Notes: a model not told the origin generated them from the letters alone. Shown: positions 1 to 11,225, numbered from the stretch's first letter. The stretch is DNA of 64,000 nucleotides from Verrucomicrobiota bacterium (GCA_021772615.1 JAJFLQ010000040.1:171619-235618); one strand, 5' to 3'. Program-made: numbers and translations.

Positions 1-1584
1 CGCTTCTTCCGTGCCGCGAGCGTTGTCCGCGACACCGTTGATGTTGCGCGCGATCTCGCTGGTGCCTCCGGCGCAGATGCCGAGGTTGCGGCCCATTTCG
101 CTGGTGGTCGCCGTCTGCTCTTCTACTGCGCTCGCGATTGTCATAGAGATGTCATTGACTTGCTCGATAACCGAACTGATCTGGGTGATTGCCTGTATCG
201 CCTCATTGGTATCGATCTGGATCGTCTCGATCTTGCGGCTGATATCTTCGGTTGCCGTCGAGGTTTGTTTTGCCAGCTCTTTGACCTCGTTGGCAACGAC
301 TGCGAAGCCTTTGCCTGCATCGCCGGCGCGCGCTGCCTCGATCGTTGCATTCAGGGCCAGCAGGTTGGTCTGCTCGGCAATCGAGGTGATCATATTGCTG
401 ATATGGCTGATCTCCTTGCTGCTGTCGCTGAGTTTCGTTATTGTTCGGTTGGCCTGATCGGAGGCCTCGACGGCTGACGATGCCACGCTTGCCGCGCTGT
501 TGGCGTTGTGCGCGATCTCACGAATGCTGGCGCCCATCTCTTCGACTCCGGCCGCTGCGGACTCGACATTGTTGCTTATCTCCTGTGCCGATCCCGCGAC
601 CGTTCCTGCCTGCGACGAGGTTTCCTGTGCGTTGCGCGTCATGTTGGTACTCAGGTCGGACAGCCGTGAGGATGAATGGGTGAGGGTATCGATACTCTGG
701 ACGATCGACTTCATGAAGGTCTGGATGCGCTCCACCGTCTCGTTCAACGCGCCGGACATCTGCCCGACCTCGTCGTTGTTCTCTATGGCAACGCGCTGCG
801 TGAGATCTCCGGAACCGACTCGATCAAGCACGCCGACCGTGCGTTTCATCCGCGACGATACAGCCTTGAGGATAAAGAAGATTGTGACGATTATGAGCGC
901 CACCGAACCAACAGCGATCAGGGAAACATTGCGCACGATGACTGCGTTTGCGGCCAACTGCTGATCGATCGGGGAAACCACTTCGAGCACGCCGCGAACA
1001 TCGCCGAGTTTCCAGTCGTTCTTGGGCGTCTGCGGGTGGTTGTTGTGGCAGTCGACGCATGCCTGTGCCGCCATGCGATCCGCGATTGCGACTCGCACGA
1101 CCGGGACGCCGTCGATGCTTTCTTCCCGTACGTACGTATCGTCCGGGCTGGTCTTGAAATGCTCGACTGCATCCGCGCCGAACCCGTCGAGCGCGCGATT
1201 CTTGCGGTTCGGAAACGGGAATTCGCTGTACAGCTTCAATTCCTGCCCGCCGACATTTTCTTTGAGCTGCTTGCTGAGGTCATGAATCATTGTTGCGGGC
1301 AGCGGAATCGCGTTGGGATCGTTGGCATGTTCGATAGCTATCTTCGCGCCGCCATTGGCCTTGACGACCGACACGATGTTTTTCGTGTAGTAGGACCGCA
1401 GCTCCTTGAACTGTTTGATCGTGTTGATCCCGCTTGCCTGTGATTGCGCCACTGTCGCTGTCCGCGAGGCGCGGACCATGTAGGTAACGATCATTCCTAC
1501 TCCTACCAGTACGATCGCTACAATGGGTAATAGTGATTTGATAAGGATGGATTGCTTTTTGCTTAACTTTCCGATTGTGGCCAT
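1..1584 (-). CDS. Methyl-accepting chemotaxis protein with haem-type CxxCH sensor (3' end outside window)
   Basis: This frame is missing from the ORF track because it runs off the window start without a stop; I read it on the reverse strand from the ATG at 1584, which has AAGGAG 11 bases upstream. A membrane segment (about residues 13-36) is followed by a periplasmic domain of about 180 residues that carries VDCHNNHP in a CxxCH context, as in the DUF3365/Tll0287-like sensor family. Then come a second membrane segment, a HAMP-like stretch ([12 protein letters not shown]) and a long signalling domain with the hallmark hairpin sequence [19 protein letters not shown]. The protein should pass a periplasmic (redox or gas) signal to CheA/CheW. 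At least 528 residues are present. Family assignment is certain; haem binding is inferred from the single CxxCH. No chemotaxis genes adjoin it here. Confidence 0.93.
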   Translation of the reverse strand, partial: MATIGKLSKKQSILIKSLLPIVAIVLVGVGMIVTYMVRASRTATVAQSQASGINTIKQFKELRSYYTKNIVSVVKANGGAKIAIEHANDPNAIPLPATMIHDLSKQLKENVGGQELKLYSEFPFPNRKNRALDGFGADAVEHFKTSPDDTYVREESIDGVPVVRVAIADRMAAQACVDCHNNHPQTPKNDWKLGDVRGVLEVVSPIDQQLAANAVIVRNVSLIAVGSVALIIVTIFFILKAVSSRMKRTVGVLDRVGSGDLTQRVAIENNDEVGQMSGALNETVERIQTFMKSIVQSIDTLTHSSSRLSDLSTNMTRNAQETSSQAGTVAGSAQEISNNVESAAAGVEEMGASIREIAHNANSAASVASSAVEASDQANRTITKLSDSSKEISHISNMITSIAEQTNLLALNATIEAARAGDAGKGFAVVANEVKELAKQTSTATEDISRKIETIQIDTNEAIQAITQISSVIEQVNDISMTIASAVEEQTATTSEMGRNLGICAGGTSEIARNINGVADNARGTEEA

Positions 1585-2323
1585 AGTGTCTTGTGCTCCT
1601 TGCTATCGAGTGTTGTTTTTACTCTGTGTTCGTGGATTGCCATCGGTGGCGCAATAATCGCGAGTAGAGCCACCTATCCTGTTGATGTTCAGTGTGTTAA
1701 GCCGTAAATGCATGCGGGGTTGATTTTATTGGTTCCGTTTGCTCCTCTCGTTTGCTTACCGCATCCTGTCTGATGTTCTCTCCCACAACATGTTATCACC
1801 GCGTCGGTGCGTCCCAAAAAAATGACGCAACTGCCACGCGATTTCGGTCTTCTCACTGCTTTATCGACCGGTCTGCCGATGAGTTTAGGTTGTTTTGATG
1901 AATTTCACCAAACACCGGTGGTCACGGCAACTCTTTGATATCGGACCACTTAATCCCACCATTACTCAAGACCGGATTTTCTCTTCGCATCTTTAATGCC
2001 AGCGCCAGTCGACGGTGCCATGTCACGCATGATGCATGCCAGCAGCGACGCGGCAGCTGCTGTTGCGGCCGGTCGGTTACGTAGTGATCCTGCCATCGCG
2101 GGCATTCAGGTGCCATGGATGTCCTGGCGCACACGGCAATTTTCGGCGGCTGTGGCTGTGGCGTCGTTTCTGTCACGTCACAAAGTCCGACACATGGAGC
2201 CAGCCGTCAACGATGGCATCGAAATTGCGATCCAATAGCGCGGTCTGCCAGAGGTGTCCGGACTGGCGACACCTTAATGGCGAGATTCACGAGCTGTAAT
2301 CGGACTTCCACCCGTGGTGAGGC
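1585..2323. other. Intergenic region between divergent sensor genes
   Basis: There is no convincing gene in about 740 bases; the ORFs on both strands are short, rich in unlikely residues and match nothing I know. The region must hold the promoters of the chemoreceptor (leftward) and the hybrid kinase (rightward). The one structure I see is a dyad AGGTGTC...GACACCT at 2252-2274, about 50 bases before the kinase start, which could be an operator or a leader hairpin. Confidence 0.5.
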
Positions 2324-5080
2324 ATGAATAAGCGGATCGTAAAGCAAACGATAAAAAGTCGCCTGATGATCATCATGATGTCGACGTGCATCCTGGCGTT
2401 GGTTATGGCAGGCAGCGTGTTCATCATTTACGAACACTATTCGGAACGTCGTGATCTCGTGAATGATGCGATGATCCATGCCGGCTTGATAGGTGATACC
2501 AGTTCGGCGACCCTGGTGTTTAACACGCCGTCGGATGCGGAGGAGCTATTGCGGGCGCTTCGGTCGGCCCCGAATGTCGACTATGCCGTCCTGGTCCGTT
2601 CTGACGGCAGCCGGTTTGCCCAGTATCGTCGTCGCGGCGGGTCCGCTGCTGCCACCATCCCGGAGATCGCGGCAAACAGCCACGTGTTCACCGATCGCCA
2701 TCTCGTTGTTTCCCGTCCCGTAGCCGTTGACGACTATGTCATCGCCAATGTTGTGCTCGGTATCGACCTCGGTCCGATGAAGGCCAAGTTGCGGCGTGAC
2801 CTCGGCATACTGGGTATTGTAATTGGTCTGTTGGCTATGTGCATTTTCCTTGTCGTATCGCGACTGCAGGGCGTGATATCCCGACCGATCCTCGAGCTGT
2901 CCCGTGCGGTTACCAGCTTCGCAGGCCGCTCCGACTTTCAGGGCATCGGCAACGTAAGCAACATTGCCGAAGTGAGTTTACTTGTGGACTCATTCAACGC
3001 GATGTTACGCCATCTCGATGAGCAGGAGGCAGTGGTCAAGGAAAGCGAAGAGAAATTTCGCGCGTTGTTTGAATCATCCGGCGAAGCCGTTCTGTTGTTC
3101 GATGAGTTGCAATTGGTAGACTGCAATCGCCGCGCTCTGGAGATGTACGGGCGCTCGGATCGTGGCGCGATCATCGGTCAAACGATCGGCGGGTTTTTCG
3201 AAAGCTACACACCGTCATGCGCGACAGGCGGCCCTACCGCAGGCAGCATTCACGACCATGTTGAGACGGCCAGGGCCAAAAGTGTCTGCCAGTTCGACTG
3301 GACGTTTTGCAGGTACGGTGGCGGAACATTTTCATGTGAGGTAGTCCTTTCCGCAATCGCATTACGGGGACGAACCATGTTTCAGGTCGTCAGTCGGGAT
3401 ATCACGATCCGAAAGAATATGGAGCGGGAACTCAAGGAGCACCGCGACCGCCTCGAGGCTGACATTGCCGAGCGTACGGCCGAGTTGGTCAGGGCCCGTG
3501 ATATCGCCGAGGCCGCGAATATCGCAAAGAGTGAGTTTCTTGCCAACATGAGTCACGAACTCCGGACCCCGTTGAACGGCATCATCGGGTATACGCAGAT
3601 CATGCTGGAGGGCGAATTGGTGCACGAACAACGCGACAATATTGAGACTGTGCGCAGCTGCTCGGATACGCTTCTGGGGCTGATAAACGGTATTCTCGAT
3701 CTGGCTAAGATTGAGGCCGAACAGGTAAGTCTGGAAGACATCGAATTCGACCTCGAAGATCTTGTCTACAGTTGCGGCAAAGCCGTGCGTGGCAAGGTCG
3801 GCAACAAGGATCTGGAAATACTCGTTGACATCAGGCCCCTCGGGCATCGCGTATACGGCGATCCTACCAGACTGAAGCAGGTGCTTGACAATCTCCTTGG
3901 CAACGCGATCAAGTTCACCGACTCGGGTACTGTACTGGTCGGTGTCGCCACGGTGCAGGATTCCCCGGAGCAGCTGGACATTGCTTTCCGCGTTCAGGAT
4001 TCCGGAATCGGAATGACGCCGGAACAACAGGAGCTGGTTTTCGACGCGTTCCGACAGGCGGACGGCAGTACGACACGGAAATATGGTGGCACCGGTCTGG
4101 GACTTGCGATCAGCCGCAAACTGGTACGGCTGATGGGCGGTGAGCTGGTTGTGGAGAGCAGCGCCGGCGCCGGCGCGACATTCACGTTTCGATTGCGCTG
4201 CCGCAAGGGATCCCGTCTGGGCATGTTTCTGGCGCCGCCTTCGGTGCGGCCCGACATCCGCGGTAAGTCGTGTCTGATCATCGAAAACAACCCCGATGCA
4301 GCGCGGATTGCGACGGCGATCGTGCGCCAGATCGGGCTGCGGCCGCAGGCTGTCGTTGATGCCAACGAAGGATTCCGCGCCCTCGCAGCAGACAGGACCA
4401 TCGACCTTGTTCTGGTTGACATGACACTGTCGGGCATGGACGGATTTGCGTTCTATGAGCGCGTGAAGGAAACGAATCCGGGCAAGATTCCCGTCACAAT
4501 CGCCACCACGGCAGATGTGCGTCACGGTACTATTAGCCGGATCACCGCGGTTGGATTTCACGGCTATCTCACGAAACCACTCCGCGTGTCCACGATGATA
4601 GAGATGATCGACTCCCTCATCACCAACGAAGGCTCCCTCCCGGTAGCGCCGACGGTGATGACACAGAGCCTGTTGACGGATCTCACGCAGCTCGACTCGT
4701 GCGAGGCGCGCATACTCCTGGTAGAAGACAATTTGGTAAATCAGAAAATGGCGATGAAGATGCTGGAGAAAATGGGGCACAGTGTCGTTGTCGCCGAAAA
4801 CGGCGCTGAAGCCGTGGAGATAGTAGGGATGCAGACCTTCGACATTATCCTGATGGACGTACAGATGCCGATAATGGACGGCCTTGAGGCAACCCGGATC
4901 CTTCGACGTTCCGGATTTACAACACCGATCGTTGCGTTAACCGCTAACGCGATGCAGGGCGACCGTGAAATATGTCTGGATGCCGGGATGGATGATTACA
5001 TTACCAAGCCAATCAACCGCAAGGTCATTGAGCACAAGATTCACCAGTATTGCGATCGGACCAAGGAGGCCTGCAAATAG
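2324..5080 (+). CDS. Hybrid sensor histidine kinase (periplasmic sensor-HAMP-PAS-HisKA-HATPase-REC-REC)
   Basis: This is a 918-residue BarA-like kinase. Membrane segments lie at about 14-35 and 161-179 and enclose a periplasmic sensor of about 125 residues (CHASE8-like by position and length). HAMP follows (about 180-234), then PAS (about 242-362), HisKA with the phospho-acceptor in [10 protein letters not shown] (His 411), the ATPase domain (N box [17 protein letters not shown]) and two receiver domains. Receiver 1 (about 645-765) has the acceptor in [10 protein letters not shown] but only one acid in its first pair (IENN). Receiver 2 (about 781-900) is canonical ([17 protein letters not shown]). 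No HPt domain is present, so a separate phosphotransfer protein is expected elsewhere. A long antisense ORF (3362-4780) is a shadow. The input signal is unknown. Confidence 0.93.
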   Translation: MNKRIVKQTIKSRLMIIMMSTCILALVMAGSVFIIYEHYSERRDLVNDAMIHAGLIGDTSSATLVFNTPSDAEELLRALRSAPNVDYAVLVRSDGSRFAQYRRRGGSAAATIPEIAANSHVFTDRHLVVSRPVAVDDYVIANVVLGIDLGPMKAKLRRDLGILGIVIGLLAMCIFLVVSRLQGVISRPILELSRAVTSFAGRSDFQGIGNVSNIAEVSLLVDSFNAMLRHLDEQEAVVKESEEKFRALFESSGEAVLLFDELQLVDCNRRALEMYGRSDRGAIIGQTIGGFFESYTPSCATGGPTAGSIHDHVETARAKSVCQFDWTFCRYGGGTFSCEVVLSAIALRGRTMFQVVSRDITIRKNMERELKEHRDRLEADIAERTAELVRARDIAEAANIAKSEFLANMSHELRTPLNGIIGYTQIMLEGELVHEQRDNIETVRSCSDTLLGLINGILDLAKIEAEQVSLEDIEFDLEDLVYSCGKAVRGKVGNKDLEILVDIRPLGHRVYGDPTRLKQVLDNLLGNAIKFTDSGTVLVGVATVQDSPEQLDIAFRVQDSGIGMTPEQQELVFDAFRQADGSTTRKYGGTGLGLAISRKLVRLMGGELVVESSAGAGATFTFRLRCRKGSRLGMFLAPPSVRPDIRGKSCLIIENNPDAARIATAIVRQIGLRPQAVVDANEGFRALAADRTIDLVLVDMTLSGMDGFAFYERVKETNPGKIPVTIATTADVRHGTISRITAVGFHGYLTKPLRVSTMIEMIDSLITNEGSLPVAPTVMTQSLLTDLTQLDSCEARILLVEDNLVNQKMAMKMLEKMGHSVVVAENGAEAVEIVGMQTFDIILMDVQMPIMDGLEATRILRRSGFTTPIVALTANAMQGDREICLDAGMDDYITKPINRKVIEHKIHQYCDRTKEACK

Positions 5081-5119
5081 TGAAATCGATGTGCAACGGG
5101 TGCCCCATCGACCGGCGAG

Positions 5120-8100
5120 CTACTTGGCGACGGTATTTGCCGCATCGGTAGACGCCGCCGCCGCCGCCGCGGTGATCCGAGGATCGTTACGCAATCGTTT
5201 CAACATCGGATCTGATTGCAGGAGTTCCCAACGCTTCCAGCCTTTTTTCGACGCCTCCAGCAACTGGTCGACGGCACGTTGTCGATCCGGCGCCGCCGAA
5301 TCGCCGTCGTCCCCTCCGATCGGAAGCCTGCCGGCAAAATAGCGGGCCAGGCCGGCGTGCAACGATGCATGACCATTCTCGGCAAGATAACCGGCGACGG
5401 CGCTCTCGTCGGAATCATATGCCACCGCGAACATCGCGACAGCCTGTTCGGACCCCTGTTGTTGCAGGATCCTGGCCTGATCGAGCAACTCAGTAGCCGG
5501 GAGATCTTTCCACCGTGCCCACAATTCGGGTATTTGCCTTATGATACCCATGCCGAGTTCTTTTATGAGATCGATCGATGTTATGTCCGCGTTTTCGGTT
5601 ACGCCTGCGAGTGCGTATTCCGCCACCTTCGCCATCGCGGCCGAGCGCAAGGCGATATTCTGCGCCAGGTTTGATTCCCCCGGTACGTCGAGATATGCCT
5701 GACGCGCTTTGAAAAAGTAGATCCGTGGGTCCTGCCGCGGGAAAACATCGAATGTTTCTGCTTGTCGAAGCAGCCAGTCCGCCAGTCTGGTATTTGTGTT
5801 GTCCAGGGCGGTGTCAATGCGTTTCTTCAATGCTTTGGCGATCACGGGCCGGACGCTTGCCTTTTGATCGTCGTTCAATCGTTCGTAAAAAAACAGAGCG
5901 CCGTCGGCGTTGCGATGCTCAAAGCAATGGCGCATCAGCTGCAGGTCGATTGTTGCCGCGTCTGTTGTTGTGCGCAGAATGGCCAGGTGCGAATGCGGTG
6001 AAATGTTTATGAGCGGTGTATCCGGCGCCGGCGGCTGCCAGTCGAACTCGTAGGCGCCGGTGTCGGCGATCGCGTCGTACGCGAACATGTTGCGAACTCC
6101 CAGGCTCTGAAAGCGCCAGCTATTGATGGTGTTGTCGCCACTGCCCGAAACAAGTCCATTGCCCCGACGGTCGAATGCCGCGCTGAATGCTGCTTTTTCG
6201 CCGGAGTCAAATTTCGCGATTTCTACACCGGTAGCCACATTCCATACACGGACTGTTTTGTCTCTGCTCGCAGTTGCGAGCATTGCGGAGTCTGGCCCAA
6301 AGGCTACGCTGTATACCGTTTCGGTATGGCCGGTGAGCGACAGCTTCGGCGCATGATTCGCGGTGTCCCAGAGCTTGACCGTCTTATCCTTGCCACACGA
6401 TGCGATGTAGCGGCCGTCGGGAGAGAAGGCCACATTGAACACCGCATGGGTATGATCCGTAAGCTGCCCGATCTCGTTGCCCGTTTCTACATCCCAAATC
6501 TTTATCGCGCCGGTTTGGTCGGATGACACGAGGGTGTCGCCGTCCGGGCTGAAATCGATACTTATCACCGTACCGTCATGGCCGCTCAATGTACGCTGTA
6601 CAGTACCGCTACCGATGTCCCATATGGCGATTGTTGCATCTTTGCTGCCCGAGGCCATGGTCTTGCCGTTCGGTGAGGCGTCGATACAGTACACCTTGTC
6701 GTTGTGAATCTTGAGTGACTTTGTCTCGTCGAAATCGTACATTGTCCACAGCTTGATCATCGAATCCAGGCTCGCGCTCGCGAGCAGGCTGTTATGGTGA
6801 TCGGTACACAGGCCGACAACCGCGCCGCTATGACCGTTGATGCTCGCCCTGTAGTCACCCGCGGGGTATCCCCAGACACGAATCGATTTGTCCCGGCTGC
6901 CGGAAAAGAGCATGGTGTTGTCGTGGGAAATGAAAATGCTGATCACAGCGTCGGAATGACCGTTGAGCGTGTTTTTTTCGATATCATAGAGTTCGATTCT
7001 GGTTCTGTCACTGAACGACTGCTGCTCGTGATCGAGCGGCGTGCGCCACAACTTTATGCCGTCGCTGCCGCCGCTTACAAGGCTCATGCCGTCCATGGCG
7101 AAATCGAGACTGAATACCTGTGCTGGATGGCCTGCCAGACGCGCTGTGACTGATCCTGTTTCGACGTCCCAGAGCGTAACGCTGGTGCTGTCACCCGTTG
7201 CCAGCGTCGTGCCGTCAGGGCTGAATGTTATCGCGGACACCGCGTCCGTAAGTCCGGTGATCGAGCGGACTTCTTTGCCGGTATCGATATTTCGGAAGCG
7301 AATAACGCCGTCGGCTCCGGCGGAGGCTGCGATCGAACCGTTCGGGTGAAAATCTACATATGTCGCGTTCTGCCCATGCCCCGGTAGCTCCAACAGCTGT
7401 TCCTGCCGGCTGACGTTCCAGAAGCGGACGTGGTTGTCCATTCCCGCAGTGGCGAGAATTTCGCCGTCCGGACTGAACGCAACGGATGTAACAGCGCCGT
7501 CGTGTGTTCCCGAAAAAACCTCATTGTAGCTCTGGCCTTCGCGACGCCAGACGCGGAAGGAATGATCCGCGGCGCCAGTCGCGACCGCCATCGATGTCGA
7601 ACTGAATGCGAGCGCCTGCACGGGGCCAGTATGCCCGGTGAGTTGTGACACTACGCGCCGGCTCCCGATGTCCCACAACGAAACTGTGTTGTCGGCTGTC
7701 GCCGCCGCCAGTGACGTGTTGTTCGGGCTGATTGCGATTGCCGATACAACCGTACCGGCGTCGAGAATGAACTGATTGCGTTCGTGGCCGAAGCTGCGGT
7801 AGTGTATCAACTCATTCTCTGCCCAAATCAGCGCGCGTCCGTCGGGTGTGTTCAAAACAGATGTTTGCGTGCCCTCCATGAGTACATCAGATGTCTGCCA
7901 GATGAGCAAAAAATCCGGTTCGGACGTGAGGATCCGCCGTGCTTCCTCATATTCCGGCGGTGCGGTTTTGAGGAGTACAGGAAATGCCGTCGTGGTTGCG
8001 CCCGACACCATGTGTCCGGTGCGGCCGAATCCTTCGTAACCGATCGCGCGGGCAGCGGCAAGTTTCGCTTCGAAAAAATTCTTCTCCGACAGCCGGTGCT

Positions 8101-9304
8101 GCGCGACTCTGAGCCAGTATTTGCCCTCAAATACGTGAAGATCATCCATGAATGCCGAGATCTTCTCGCCAAAGATGGCGGTTGTGCTTGTAAGCTCGTC
8201 GGCGCGTTCGACATAGCCTAACTCATTGAGATGTTTGATCGCGGCAGCATCGGCACGTCGCTTGTCGCCGATCGCCTGTGCCAGGTTGCGATCGGCGTCG
8301 ATCTTGGCGATATTTCCGAGCTGTACGCGTTTTTCTACATCGTCTCGTCGCGACTCCAGCTCCGTCGTCGTATCGCTGCCGGCGCGATCGGAGTCGCGCA
8401 AGGCAGCGATGGCATTCTGTGCCTCGAGGTGCTGTACGCGAGCCTGCTGCAGCGCCGTTTCGATCTTATCCTGTTCGTCCAACGCCGCCTGCGCCGCTGC
8501 CTGCGCCGCTTCTGCCGCCTGAATTGCGCCGCGTATGGCGTCCCGGGAGAGATTCTCCTTGTTTTCAAGAAGGCCGAGCGACGTAGCGTCGATTCGCTCT
8601 TTGTTCTGCACGGCCTCGGCCACCTGTGCGCGGGCGAGATTCAGTTGCTGCTCCAGGGCGGTCGCTGTTTGCGCAGCCGTGGCGACATCGGTCTCGATTG
8701 CGACCAGCCCTTCCTCGACGTTTCGCTGTGCGTCCGCGGCCTGAGCCAACGCTGACGCCAATTCGTCGCGCTTGCCCAGGGCTGCGACTAAATTGCGGTC
8801 CGCAAGGCGTTTGGTCTGTAACGCGGTGAGCACCTCTTCTTCTGCGAGCATGACATTGTCGATCACCTCGGAAAACGCCAATTCGGCGGCGCGCGCCGCT
8901 TCCTCTTCTCGCCGTCGTTTCTCCTGCTCGGCGATTTCTTTTTCCTGGTCTTTCTCCTCGGCGTCGTAGTAGGCTTCATAGAGCGCATCGATGGCGACTT
9001 TCTCGCTGGACTTGAGCTTTTGTTCGGCCGCTGTATCCGCGGCCTCGGCTGTCGCGGCCGTGGCCTGCTGCAGCCGCTCGAGTTCCGCCGCTTGCCGGCG
9101 CTCCTCGAGTTTTCGATGTCCGACAACCGTAACGACGGCCAATACAACCGCTATCACACCGACGGATGCAATCGGAATGAGAACCGCGGCTGTCACGCGT
9201 TTCACACGGCTGATACGGCGCGCTGTGCGGTCGTGCAGATACTGTTCGTGGCGTCGGGATTCTTCCTGAAGCCACTCGGGGGTTATGTTGTTCCAGTGAT
9301 TCAT
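5120..9304 (-). CDS. Membrane-anchored coiled-coil/WD40 repeat protein
   Basis: The protein has about 1,394 residues. A short cytoplasmic N-terminus leads to one membrane segment (about 38-62, VLIPIASVGVIAVVLAVV), an Ala/Glu-rich coiled coil (about 65-370) and at least a dozen WD40 repeats (about 490-1080; units such as VSSIAFSPDG...LWD recur, with GH and WD ends). The last 300 residues look helical and TPR-like. This architecture is usual for scaffold proteins attached to or encoded near bacterial Ser/Thr kinases, and two such kinases lie 2-5 kb away; here there is no kinase domain in the chain. The reading frame could also start at GTG 9310, but no ribosome binding site supports either start. 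It converges with the hybrid kinase gene with 39 bases between stops. Exact role is unknown; scaffolding is inferred. Confidence 0.88.
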   Translation of the reverse strand: MNHWNNITPEWLQEESRRHEQYLHDRTARRISRVKRVTAAVLIPIASVGVIAVVLAVVTVVGHRKLEERRQAAELERLQQATAATAEAADTAAEQKLKSSEKVAIDALYEAYYDAEEKDQEKEIAEQEKRRREEEAARAAELAFSEVIDNVMLAEEEVLTALQTKRLADRNLVAALGKRDELASALAQAADAQRNVEEGLVAIETDVATAAQTATALEQQLNLARAQVAEAVQNKERIDATSLGLLENKENLSRDAIRGAIQAAEAAQAAAQAALDEQDKIETALQQARVQHLEAQNAIAALRDSDRAGSDTTTELESRRDDVEKRVQLGNIAKIDADRNLAQAIGDKRRADAAAIKHLNELGYVERADELTSTTAIFGEKISAFMDDLHVFEGKYWLRVAQHRLSEKNFFEAKLAAARAIGYEGFGRTGHMVSGATTTAFPVLLKTAPPEYEEARRILTSEPDFLLIWQTSDVLMEGTQTSVLNTPDGRALIWAENELIHYRSFGHERNQFILDAGTVVSAIAISPNNTSLAAATADNTVSLWDIGSRRVVSQLTGHTGPVQALAFSSTSMAVATGAADHSFRVWRREGQSYNEVFSGTHDGAVTSVAFSPDGEILATAGMDNHVRFWNVSRQEQLLELPGHGQNATYVDFHPNGSIAASAGADGVIRFRNIDTGKEVRSITGLTDAVSAITFSPDGTTLATGDSTSVTLWDVETGSVTARLAGHPAQVFSLDFAMDGMSLVSGGSDGIKLWRTPLDHEQQSFSDRTRIELYDIEKNTLNGHSDAVISIFISHDNTMLFSGSRDKSIRVWGYPAGDYRASINGHSGAVVGLCTDHHNSLLASASLDSMIKLWTMYDFDETKSLKIHNDKVYCIDASPNGKTMASGSKDATIAIWDIGSGTVQRTLSGHDGTVISIDFSPDGDTLVSSDQTGAIKIWDVETGNEIGQLTDHTHAVFNVAFSPDGRYIASCGKDKTVKLWDTANHAPKLSLTGHTETVYSVAFGPDSAMLATASRDKTVRVWNVATGVEIAKFDSGEKAAFSAAFDRRGNGLVSGSGDNTINSWRFQSLGVRNMFAYDAIADTGAYEFDWQPPAPDTPLINISPHSHLAILRTTTDAATIDLQLMRHCFEHRNADGALFFYERLNDDQKASVRPVIAKALKKRIDTALDNTNTRLADWLLRQAETFDVFPRQDPRIYFFKARQAYLDVPGESNLAQNIALRSAAMAKVAEYALAGVTENADITSIDLIKELGMGIIRQIPELWARWKDLPATELLDQARILQQQGSEQAVAMFAVAYDSDESAVAGYLAENGHASLHAGLARYFAGRLPIGGDDGDSAAPDRQRAVDQLLEASKKGWKRWELLQSDPMLKRLRNDPRITAAAAAASTDAANTVAK

Positions 9305-9375
9305 GGTCACGTACTATAGCGAAATGGAGTGGAAAATCCATAAGTCTCCGCTCGCAGCATTCGGATATACCGGAT

Positions 9376-9399
9376 TGACATCGCCGATGCCTGATGTCA
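9376..9399. promoter_or_regulatory. Dyad TGACATC-N10-GATGTCA in divergent promoter region
   Basis: A perfect 7-base inverted repeat with a 10-base spacer lies between the divergent WD40 and sulfotransferase genes. One turn of helix separates the half-sites, as in many dimer operators. The binding protein is unknown. Confidence 0.35.
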
Positions 9400-9495
9400 G
9401 GTTGCGCAGCACGCGATTAGGCAATCCAAAGAACAGAGGATATTTCGTATGTGGATGGTAGAAATGTGCGGGCGATTGGCGTTGCAGGAGGTGCG

Positions 9496-10341
9496 ATGAA
9501 AGCGGGAAATTTACCCAACATGATCGTTATAGGTGCGCAGAAGTGCGGCACGACCAGTCTGCATTATTATCTTGGCCTGCATCCGCGAATTATCATGTCT
9601 CGTGAAAAGGAGACCAATTTTTTTATCGCCGAACGCCATTGGTCGAAGGGAGTCGACTGGTACCGATCGCAATTCACGGGAGATGCAGATGTCTTCGGTG
9701 AGGCGTCGCCGAACTACACCAACTACGATCATTTTCGTGGCGTCGCCGTACGCATGCACAGCGTGGTGCCCGAGGCCAGGCTCATTTACGTTCTGCGGGA
9801 TCCGGTGGAGCGTATCGTGTCGCAGTACGTCCACTACTGCGACATGGGGCTGGAACACAGAAGCATAGACGTCGCGCTGGCCGATCTGCGGACATTTCGC
9901 TATGTCCAGCTAAGTAGTTACTTCACGCAGTTGTCGCAATATTTGCGTTTTTTTCCGCGCGACCGCATTCTGATCGTGATCGCCGAGGAGATGCGTCGAT
10001 CGCCGGAACAGCAGATGAAACAGATATTTACCTTTCTGAACGTCGACGCGTCGTTTTCGACTGCGAAGTTCAGTCGCATTCAGCACCGTTCAATCTACAA
10101 GCGGCGCAAAACGGCTGTCGGCATCTGGTTGGAGAAGTCGCCGCTGGGACAACTGATTCGATGTCTGCCGCCGGAGTTACGGTGGCATGTCATGAAGATC
10201 GTTTACTTTCCGCTCTCTCGCAGGATCGAGCGGCCCGTGCTCTCGGACGAGTTGCGATCGCAAGTTGTATCGCGGCTCAGGGACGATGTCGATCGCCTCA
10301 GTGAATTTCTTCAACGCGACTTCGAGGATTGGCATGTGTGA
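9496..10341 (+). CDS. Sulfotransferase (PAPS-dependent, cytosolic type)
   Basis: The protein transfers sulfate from 3'-phosphoadenylyl sulfate to an acceptor, most likely a carbohydrate or lipid of the envelope. The 5'-phosphosulfate loop GAQKCGTTSLHYYL is at the N-terminus and the 3'-phosphate motif YVLRDPVERIVSQYVH follows about 90 residues later. The domain is full length at 281 residues. I chose ATG 9496 because GGAGG lies 4 bases upstream; the track start (GTG 9451) would add 15 unrelated residues. A second sulfotransferase begins 23 bases after the stop, so the two are probably one operon. The substrate cannot be read from sequence. Confidence 0.9.
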   Translation: MKAGNLPNMIVIGAQKCGTTSLHYYLGLHPRIIMSREKETNFFIAERHWSKGVDWYRSQFTGDADVFGEASPNYTNYDHFRGVAVRMHSVVPEARLIYVLRDPVERIVSQYVHYCDMGLEHRSIDVALADLRTFRYVQLSSYFTQLSQYLRFFPRDRILIVIAEEMRRSPEQQMKQIFTFLNVDASFSTAKFSRIQHRSIYKRRKTAVGIWLEKSPLGQLIRCLPPELRWHVMKIVYFPLSRRIERPVLSDELRSQVVSRLRDDVDRLSEFLQRDFEDWHV

Positions 10342-10364
10342 TGGGAATGGAATGAGGGACATGT

Positions 10365-11225
10365 ATGTCCATACATGAGATACGGCGTGTGGTCCGCACA
10401 GCCTGCGGGTTGGCGTATGACTATCCTGTTTCGATGGCAGCCAGCCTGCTGCAGCGGGAGCCGTTCTCCGATCTACAGGCGTATTGCATGTTTATCGGTT
10501 ACCCGCGCAGCGGTCACAGCCTTATTGGTGCGTTGCTGGATGCGCATCCAGATGCCGTCGTGGCACATGAATTGGGTGTATTGAAATACGTACGGGCCGG
10601 ATTCAGCCGGCGCCAGATTTTTTTTCTGTTGATGCGGCGATCGCGCCGATTCGCAAAGAGCGGGCGCCACCGTGGTGGATACTATTATAATGTACCAGGA
10701 CAGTGGCAGGGCGATGTCCGGACACTGCGGATAATTGGTGATAAGAAAGCCGGCGGCGCGACACTTCGCTGGCGCGAAAAGCCGTCGCTTCTCGATCGTC
10801 TGCGACGAACGGTGCGGGTGCCGGTGAAATGCCTGCATGTGGTGCGGAACCCGTACGACAATATCACAACACTTTACCTGCGCGGCGCGGAGTCCGGGAT
10901 CTACCGGCAGCTCGACCAGGCGATAGATGCATATTTTACCTTGTGCGAGACCGTTCAGCGGATCAAAGCCGTTTTCGATGCGCATGACATGTGCGAATTC
11001 CGGCACGAAGAATTTATCGGCGATCCATCCTCTATTTTGCGTCGCGTATGCCGATTTCTGGATATTTCTCCAGATCCGAGCTATATCGATGCATGCACGC
11101 AGGTTGTATTTACAAATCCCAGCCGGTCGCGCGACAAGATTGAGTGGACGGCAACACAGGTTGACCGCGTCCGGCGGGAAATCGATCGCTATCCGTTTCT
11201 TGCCGGTTACACATACGACGACTAA
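10365..11225 (+). CDS. Sulfotransferase-like protein (PRSGHS subfamily)
   Basis: This 286-residue protein has a P-loop variant GYPRSGHSLIGALLDAHP in place of the classical Gly-Thr-Thr loop and a 3'-phosphate-binding motif LHVVRNPYDNITTLYL, so it is a diverged PAPS-dependent sulfotransferase. It follows the preceding sulfotransferase closely on the same strand, suggesting the two modify the same polymer at different positions. The segments between the motifs share little with the upstream protein, so it is not a recent duplicate. The start ATG is the first in frame; the upstream GAGGG is a poor ribosome binding site. Confidence 0.82.
   Translation: MSIHEIRRVVRTACGLAYDYPVSMAASLLQREPFSDLQAYCMFIGYPRSGHSLIGALLDAHPDAVVAHELGVLKYVRAGFSRRQIFFLLMRRSRRFAKSGRHRGGYYYNVPGQWQGDVRTLRIIGDKKAGGATLRWREKPSLLDRLRRTVRVPVKCLHVVRNPYDNITTLYLRGAESGIYRQLDQAIDAYFTLCETVQRIKAVFDAHDMCEFRHEEFIGDPSSILRRVCRFLDISPDPSYIDACTQVVFTNPSRSRDKIEWTATQVDRVRREIDRYPFLAGYTYDD

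Noticed and set aside
676-1443. 255-residue plus-strand ORF
   Set aside because: It is the antisense shadow of the chemoreceptor gene, which is real but absent from the track because it is cut by the window.
1922-2176. 84-residue minus-strand ORF between the chemoreceptor and the kinase
   Set aside because: Low-complexity composition, no ribosome binding site and no family.
3362-4780. 472-residue minus-strand ORF opposite the hybrid kinase
   Set aside because: It is antisense to a complete, motif-rich kinase gene and its translation has no recognisable domain.
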